Below, piece by piece: positions 4,423-7,872 of a stretch of 7,872 bases of DNA. The stretch is from the NCBI GenBank assembly GCA_002503705.1, contig DASH01000015.1, positions 892 through 8,763 on the forward strand. Direction: 5' to 3'. Source of the DNA: Candidatus Woesearchaeota archaeon UBA153 (GTDB lineage Archaea > Nanobdellota > Nanobdellia > Woesearchaeales > UBA525). Below the pieces are notes generated by a model. The model worked only from the letters and a program-made list of their open reading frames with translations. It did no database searches and was not told the DNA's origin. The stretch's first letter is position 1. Each line of letters begins with the position of its first letter. The position numbers and the translations under genes were made by a program.

Positions 4423-6282
4423 ATGGTTGCGGGGAAGGTTCCGACGGTTTCGCCTGAAGTCTCAGTCCTCGGTCTCGTCTGCGGTCTCGAGATTCACCAG
4501 CAATTGGACACGGGGAAACTGTTCTGTCGTTGTCCGTGCGTCTTGAGAGAGGACAAGCCCGACTTCGAGGTCGTAAGAGTCCTGCGCGCGAGCGCTGGTG
4601 AAACTGGCGAGATCGATCTCGCGGCGAAGCACGAGCGCGCGAAAGCGAAGCGGTTCCGTTATCAAGGCCATCACGGCACTACTTGTCTCGTCGAGCTTGA
4701 TGAGGAGCCGCCGCACCCGTTGAACGAGAAGGCGCTCGAAGCCGCTCTCCAGGTCGCGAAGCTCGTCAAGAGCGCAATCCTTCCCGAAGTCCATGTGATG
4801 CGCAAGACCGTCATCGACGGGAGCAACACGAGCGGATTCCAACGCACCGCATTGGTCGCGATGGGCGGCGTCCTTCCAGAAGAGAAAGTCGGCGTCCAAT
4901 CCATGTGCCTCGAAGAAGAAGCCTGCAAGATTATCAGCAGGAGCAAGGACGAGGACGTGTACGACCTGAACCGTCTCGGCATCCCGCTCATCGAGCTCGC
5001 CACGGCGCCAGAAATAACGACGCCGGAACAGGCGCAGCGAGTCGCCGCGGAAATCGGCATGATCCTCAGAAGCACCGGGAAGTGCAAGCGCGGCCTCGGC
5101 ACGATCCGTCAAGATTTGAACGTGAGCATCAAAGGCGGCTCGCGAGTCGAGATCAAAGGCGCGCAAGACCTCAGGCTCATCGCCGACCTCGTCCGGAACG
5201 AGGCGTTGCGCCAACGAGCCTTGCTCGACGTGCGCGAAGAGTTGCGTCGTCGCGGCGTCACCGAGTTCTTGCTCCCGCCGCCGCACGACCTCACGCACGT
5301 CTTCACAAGAGAGGGTCCCGGCTTCGTCCGGAAAGGCCTCGTCGCGGGCAACGTCCTCATGGGCCTCCCGCTCATCAAGTGCGAAGGCCTCATCGGCAAG
5401 GAGCTGTTGCCCGGCTACCGCGTCGGCACGGAACTCGCGGGGTACGCGAAAGCTTTCGGCTTCGGCGGCCTCATCCACAGCGACGAAGACTTGACGAAGT
5501 ACAACTTCACGGATGCGGAAATCGCCGCGGCGAAGAAGAAGCTCGGCGTCGACCACGGCGACGCGTTCCTCCTCATCCTCGGCGAGAAGGAGCGCGTCGA
5601 GGAGTTCTTCGCGTTCGTTCTCATCCCGCGTTTGGAGCACGTGCTGCACGGCGTGCCGAGCGAGGTGCGCAAAGCGAACCCGGACGGAACCTCTTCCTAT
5701 CTCCGACCCATGCCGGGCGCCGCAAGAATGTACCCGGAAACCGACATTCCGCGCGTCATCGTCGACGAGACGAAGATCGTCCCGCCAAAGCTGTTGAAAG
5801 AGCAAGAGGCGGAACTCGTCAAAGAGTTCAAGATTACGCCGGCACACGCGAAGCAGTTGCTGCGCGAAGGCTGGCCGTTCCACGACTACGCGAGCGCGTT
5901 CAAGAATCTCTCGCCGGTCTTCCTCGCGACGACGCTCTTGGAGTCGCCGAAAGAGGTGAGGGCGCGGTACAGCAAAGAGCTCGACCTCGCAGCGCACGAA
6001 GAGACTTTGAAGGAGATTCTCAGCAAGGCGGATTCGGGCGCGATTCCTCGAGAGGCGGTTTTCGAACTCCTCGTGCGCGTCGCGGAGTCCAAGCCGCTCG
6101 ACTACTCGATCTATGCGATGCTGAGCGATGACGACGTCGAGAAGGCGATCAAGAAGGTCATCGCGGACAATCCCGGAGTCGGCTTGAACGCGCTCATGGG
6201 CAAGGCGATGCTCGTCCTGCGCGGCAAGGCGCCCGGCCAGAAAGTCCTCGAGCTCCTGCAACGGTTCGCGAACGGTGAGTAG
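4423..6282 (+). CDS. gatE: Glutamyl-tRNA(Gln) amidotransferase subunit E
   Basis: 619 residues, the family's usual length. With GatD it converts Glu-tRNA(Gln) to Gln-tRNA(Gln), using ammonia released from an amide donor; GatE is the kinase/transamidase subunit that binds the tRNA. Signatures in order: VCGLEIHQQLDTGKLFCRCP (19-38), RKTVIDGSNTSGFQRTALVAMGG (127-149), CLEEEACKII (162-171), LNRLGIPLIELATAPEI (182-198), GLGTIRQDLNVSI and GSRVEIKGAQ (224-248). The AspRS-like insertion that separates GatE from GatB spans about 275-410, RPMPGAARMYPETDIPR follows at 428-444, and the GatB/YqeY-like tail fills the rest to 619. Presence implies that the organism lacks, or does not rely on, GlnRS. GatD is not nearby. 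The start is supported by the leaderless promoter geometry. asd follows after 2 bases. Confidence 0.97.
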   Translation: MVAGKVPTVSPEVSVLGLVCGLEIHQQLDTGKLFCRCPCVLREDKPDFEVVRVLRASAGETGEIDLAAKHERAKAKRFRYQGHHGTTCLVELDEEPPHPLNEKALEAALQVAKLVKSAILPEVHVMRKTVIDGSNTSGFQRTALVAMGGVLPEEKVGVQSMCLEEEACKIISRSKDEDVYDLNRLGIPLIELATAPEITTPEQAQRVAAEIGMILRSTGKCKRGLGTIRQDLNVSIKGGSRVEIKGAQDLRLIADLVRNEALRQRALLDVREELRRRGVTEFLLPPPHDLTHVFTREGPGFVRKGLVAGNVLMGLPLIKCEGLIGKELLPGYRVGTELAGYAKAFGFGGLIHSDEDLTKYNFTDAEIAAAKKKLGVDHGDAFLLILGEKERVEEFFAFVLIPRLEHVLHGVPSEVRKANPDGTSSYLRPMPGAARMYPETDIPRVIVDETKIVPPKLLKEQEAELVKEFKITPAHAKQLLREGWPFHDYASAFKNLSPVFLATTLLESPKEVRARYSKELDLAAHEETLKEILSKADSGAIPREAVFELLVRVAESKPLDYSIYAMLSDDDVEKAIKKVIADNPGVGLNALMGKAMLVLRGKAPGQKVLELLQRFANGE

Positions 6283-6284
6283 AG

Positions 6285-6965
6285 ATGGTGACCTGCGGGG
6301 TGCCGAGCGAGTTGAACGTCCTCAATATTCTCATCCTCGTCGTCCTTCCCATCTTCTTCATTCTCCTCCTCGCGTTCTTCCTCTTCTGGCGGTTCTGGTT
6401 CGCACGACAACCGCGAAGGATTGTGCCGCCGGACGCGCGCAGCATCGTCAGCCCGGCGAACGGGAAGATAGTCGTCGTGAAAAAGTTCGACGTGCAAAAA
6501 TCATCGTCAACGAACGCGAAGAAGTGGAACTGCGGCAGCGTCGACATCCTGTGCGAGGACGTCGCGCCGAAGGGGTGGTTCGTCCTCATCATGATGACTC
6601 CCTTGAACGTCCACTACCAGCGAGCGCCCATCGCGGGAAAAGTCGTCAGCGTCGCGTACAAGAAAGGAAAATTCCACAACGCGGTCAAGAACCCTGAATC
6701 CCTGCTCACCTTACAGAACGAGAAAAACGAGATTACCTTCAAAGGCGCGCGCGGCAAGGTCAAGATAGTCCAGATCGCTGGCGTCCTCGCGCGCCGCATC
6801 ACCGCTTCCGTCACGAAGAATGACAAGGTTGAAAAAGGGCAGGTCGTCGGGTTCATCAACCTCGGCAGCCAGGTCGCAATCGTCCTGCCCGAGAACGTCA
6901 CGCTCAACTGCAAGGTCGGAGATGAGGTCATCGATGGCGAAACGATCATCGCGAAGTACGCATAA
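6285..6965 (+). CDS. asd: Archaetidylserine decarboxylase proenzyme (PS decarboxylase family)
   Basis: 226 residues. It decarboxylates archaetidylserine to archaetidylethanolamine at the membrane, using a pyruvoyl group made by self-cleavage. Residues 11-40 are one hydrophobic segment ending in Arg residues, a membrane anchor. The catalytic part begins at IVSPANGKIVVVKK (54-67) and continues LIMMTPLNVHYQRAPIAGKV (101-120, with the conserved NVHxxR) and VKIVQIAGVLARRI (159-172). FINLGSQVAIVLPEN (190-204) holds the cleavage bond Gly194-Ser195, which would give a large beta chain and a 32-residue alpha chain carrying pyruvate. Residues 69-97 form a longer loop than in short bacterial enzymes. 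The ATG has GGTGA six bases upstream, inside the gatE end. The next gene encodes the preceding pathway step. Confidence 0.92.
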   Translation: MVTCGVPSELNVLNILILVVLPIFFILLLAFFLFWRFWFARQPRRIVPPDARSIVSPANGKIVVVKKFDVQKSSSTNAKKWNCGSVDILCEDVAPKGWFVLIMMTPLNVHYQRAPIAGKVVSVAYKKGKFHNAVKNPESLLTLQNEKNEITFKGARGKVKIVQIAGVLARRITASVTKNDKVEKGQVVGFINLGSQVAIVLPENVTLNCKVGDEVIDGETIIAKYA

Positions 6966-7176
6966 GCAACGACATGCCGCGTTGCCGTCCTTAAGGGCGA
7001 GCGTGCAGCGGTCGAACAAGCGGAGTGCCGAGGGGGGTGTCCCTCACGGGGATACGGCACGGGCGAAGAACGGTCGTAACGCGAGCAGGACCGGCAACGC
7101 GGGAACTGTAACTCATTCCGTCCAACGTGCGCAACAGAACCAAGGCTTCCCCGTCATCGAGAAAGGCGGCTTCGAC
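6966..7176. other. 211-base stretch between asd and pssA, probably a structured leader
   Basis: No convincing gene. The pssA frame stays open through it, but the translation is a polar Ser/Arg/Asn/Gly/Gln string with codons (CGG, AGT, GGG, CAT) unlike the strongly C-ending neighbours. It contains hairpins at 7025-7060 and 7071-7093 and the palindrome CCTTAAGG at 6989-6996. It could be a structured mRNA leader, a small RNA, or a disordered N-terminal extension of the next protein. Confidence 0.45.
7025..7060 (+). promoter_or_regulatory. Strong hairpin in the pssA leader
   Basis: Outer stem GTGCC (7025-7029) with GGCAC (7056-7060). After a 7-base bulge comes an 8-bp inner stem, GTGTCCCT (7037-7044) with GGGGATAC (7048-7055), including two G-U pairs and a CAC loop. 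A second stem follows, CGGTC (7071-7075) with GACCG (7089-7093). No T-run follows, so it is not an intrinsic terminator. Confidence 0.45.
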
Positions 7177-7677
7177 TTGACGTTCCCCGACTTCGTCACC
7201 GCGTTGAACCTCGTCGCGGGAGTCCTCGCGGTCTACGCGGCGGTCACCGGCGAACTCTTCACGGCTGCCGTGCTCATCATCGCCGGCATGGTTTTCGACT
7301 ACTTCGACGGGAAGATCGCGCGCCACTACGGGCAATCGCACGACTTCGGCCGCGAGCTCGACTCGCTCGCCGACCTCGTCACGTTCGGCATCGCGCCCGG
7401 CGTCTTGAGCATCGCCGTCTACCCTGGCAACAACCTCGTCCTCGCGGCAGCCGCGATCTACGGCGTCGCCGCGGCGTTCCGCCTCGCGCGCTTCAACCTG
7501 TTGAAAGAAGCGGGAAAAGCTGAGAAGTCGTACGCGGGCGTCCCCGTGCCCGCGGCGGCGGTCATCGTCCTCCTCGGCACGCTCCTCACGGTGTACAACG
7601 CCGCGCTCATCCACACCGGCGTCATGCTCATCGCAAGCCTCTTGATGGTGAGCACGCTGAAAGTGCCGAAGGTGTGA
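7177..7677 (+). CDS. pssA: CDP-alcohol phosphatidyltransferase, archaetidylserine synthase type
   Basis: 166 residues from the TTG at 7177. It joins serine to CDP-archaeol, releasing CMP, in the membrane. The CDP-alcohol phosphatidyltransferase motif is complete: D-G-x2-A-R-x8-G-x3-D-x3-D in DGKIARHYGQSHDFGRELD and the following SLAD. The next residues, LVTFGIAPG, together with the tail LLMVSTLKVPK, resemble Bacillus PssA closely. Hydrophobic stretches flank the motif and occupy most of the C-terminal half, fitting a multi-pass membrane enzyme. The start is uncertain. Family proteins begin just before TFPDFVTALNLVAG, which favours TTG 7177 with a weak AAGGCGG upstream; GTG 7003 or TTG 6982 would add 58-65 polar residues. 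The in-frame ATG at 6820 lies deep inside asd and is unlikely. Substrate choice is supported by the neighbouring asd. Confidence 0.88.
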   Translation: MTFPDFVTALNLVAGVLAVYAAVTGELFTAAVLIIAGMVFDYFDGKIARHYGQSHDFGRELDSLADLVTFGIAPGVLSIAVYPGNNLVLAAAAIYGVAAAFRLARFNLLKEAGKAEKSYAGVPVPAAAVIVLLGTLLTVYNAALIHTGVMLIASLLMVSTLKVPKV

Positions 7678-7872
7678 CGCCATGCACCCTTGCGCGATTT
7701 CTGCCGAGCGCGAAGCTCGTTCTGCGCGCGATGTCCGCTGGACGCGAGTCCAGTCCCGAGCTGGCGCGGGAAAAACTCATAGTCGAAGTACAATGTCGTA
7801 CGAAACGAATGCCCGGTGCGAAAACAGGACGACGTACGGGAAAATCCGAGCCGCGCCAGGCATTCGTTTCGT
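7678..7872. other. 195-base non-coding tail with several hairpins
   Basis: No protein on either strand looks real: reading frames here are short or antisense extensions into pssA. Structured elements are CGAGC-GCGAA-GCTCG (7705-7719), GCTGGAC-GCGA-GTCCAGT (7737-7754, a 7-bp stem with one G-U pair closed by a GNRA-type loop) and the long inverted repeat at 7800-7872. No clear TATA box or T-rich terminator was seen on the plus strand. It may be an untranslated trailer or part of a non-coding RNA gene that continues past the window. Confidence 0.4.
7800..7872. repeat. 73-bp element bounded by a perfect 14-bp inverted repeat
   Basis: ACGAAACGAATGCC (7800-7813) is exactly complementary to GGCATTCGTTTCGT (7859-7872). 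After one C-A mismatch the pairing resumes with GGTGCG (7815-7820) against CGCGCC (7852-7857). That gives 20 pairs around a 31-base loop, which itself may fold a small CGGG-AAAA-TCCG stem (7837-7848). The element reaches the last base of the window, so the stem may be longer. It could be a non-coding RNA hairpin, a miniature inverted-repeat element, or a protein binding site. Confidence 0.6.

Noticed and set aside
4462..6261. A 599-codon open frame antisense to gatE
   Set aside because: It mirrors gatE codons in GC-rich DNA, has a composition rich in Arg, Glu, Asp and Leu without domains, and the plus strand encodes an unmistakable GatE over the same bases.
6820..7002. The in-frame ATG at 6820 as the start of pssA
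   Set aside because: It would overlap asd by 146 bases and give a Ser/Arg-rich shadow translation of asd; family proteins start much later.
7131..7152. CAACAGAACC..GGCTTCCCC resembling the conserved 3' core of RNase P RNA
   Set aside because: The matching 5' core (GAGGAAAnUCC-type) is missing at the required distance upstream, where asd is coding, so the two halves of helix P4 cannot form.
7458..7793. A 111-codon minus-strand frame reaching into the 3' tail
   Set aside because: Most of it is antisense to pssA and no ribosome binding site or domain is visible.
1..7872. tRNA genes, C/D-box guides, CRISPR arrays, transposases
   Set aside because: No cloverleaf, no RUGAUGA/CUGA box pairs in the non-coding stretches, no regularly spaced repeats with spacers, and no transposase-like protein were found by eye.

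Overview
The window is archaeal. The evidence is a CDC48/VAT-type AAA ATPase, an archaea-only GatE subunit of Glu-tRNA(Gln) amidotransferase, a TrmB-family regulator, the archaeal serine-phospholipid pair (archaetidylserine synthase and decarboxylase), TATA/BRE-like promoters instead of -10/-35 boxes, and GGTG-type ribosome binding sites. The DNA is GC-rich with strong C/G at third codon positions. The CDC48 N-domain carries a long insertion after a GGARRRR stretch that I associate from memory with DPANN/Woesearchaeota-like lineages, but the lineage cannot be fixed from this sequence.

Layout. The left part (1-3407) is transcribed leftward. Its distal end is the N-terminal 226 codons of CDC48 (1-679, running off the window) with its own promoter. 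Upstream of that is a compact gene set read in the order: 21-codon leader ORF (3342-3407), class I SAM methyltransferase (2387-3289), YjbQ/UPF0047 protein (1956-2390), a 19-codon mini-ORF (1900-1959), small cupin (1547-1900), and a GGCT/AIG2-like cyclotransferase with an extra C-terminal domain (808-1524). The cistrons are tightly packed: methyltransferase/yjbQ overlap by ATGA, yjbQ/mini-ORF by ATGA and mini-ORF/cupin by TGATG. They probably form one operon.

A divergent promoter region (3408-3544) separates this operon from a rightward TrmB-like regulator (3545-4378). It contains two exactly adjacent 25-bp imperfect repeats with internal dyads, which end in the regulator's TATA box and begin just upstream of the TATA box of the leftward operon. 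This suggests that the TrmB protein controls itself and the methyltransferase-YjbQ-cupin-GGCT operon.

The right part (4423-7677) is a rightward unit. gatE appears leaderless, with a TATA box about 27 bases before ATG. It is followed after 2 bases by asd (archaetidylserine decarboxylase proenzyme with a Gly-Ser cleavage site). After a 211-base stretch with strong hairpins comes a CDP-alcohol phosphatidyltransferase (archaetidylserine synthase). The two lipid enzymes are consecutive steps: CDP-archaeol plus serine gives archaetidylserine, which is decarboxylated to archaetidylethanolamine. GatE completes Gln-tRNA(Gln) through the transamidation route with GatD, which is not in this window.

The last 195 bases (7678-7872) have no convincing gene but hold three hairpins. 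One is a 73-base element bounded by a perfect 14-bp inverted repeat that reaches the window edge. No tRNA, rRNA, CRISPR array, transposase or toxin-antitoxin pair was recognised. The items most worth a second look are the tandem operator-like repeats, the tiled mini-ORFs, the structured leader before pssA, the terminal inverted-repeat element, and the fused GGCT protein.
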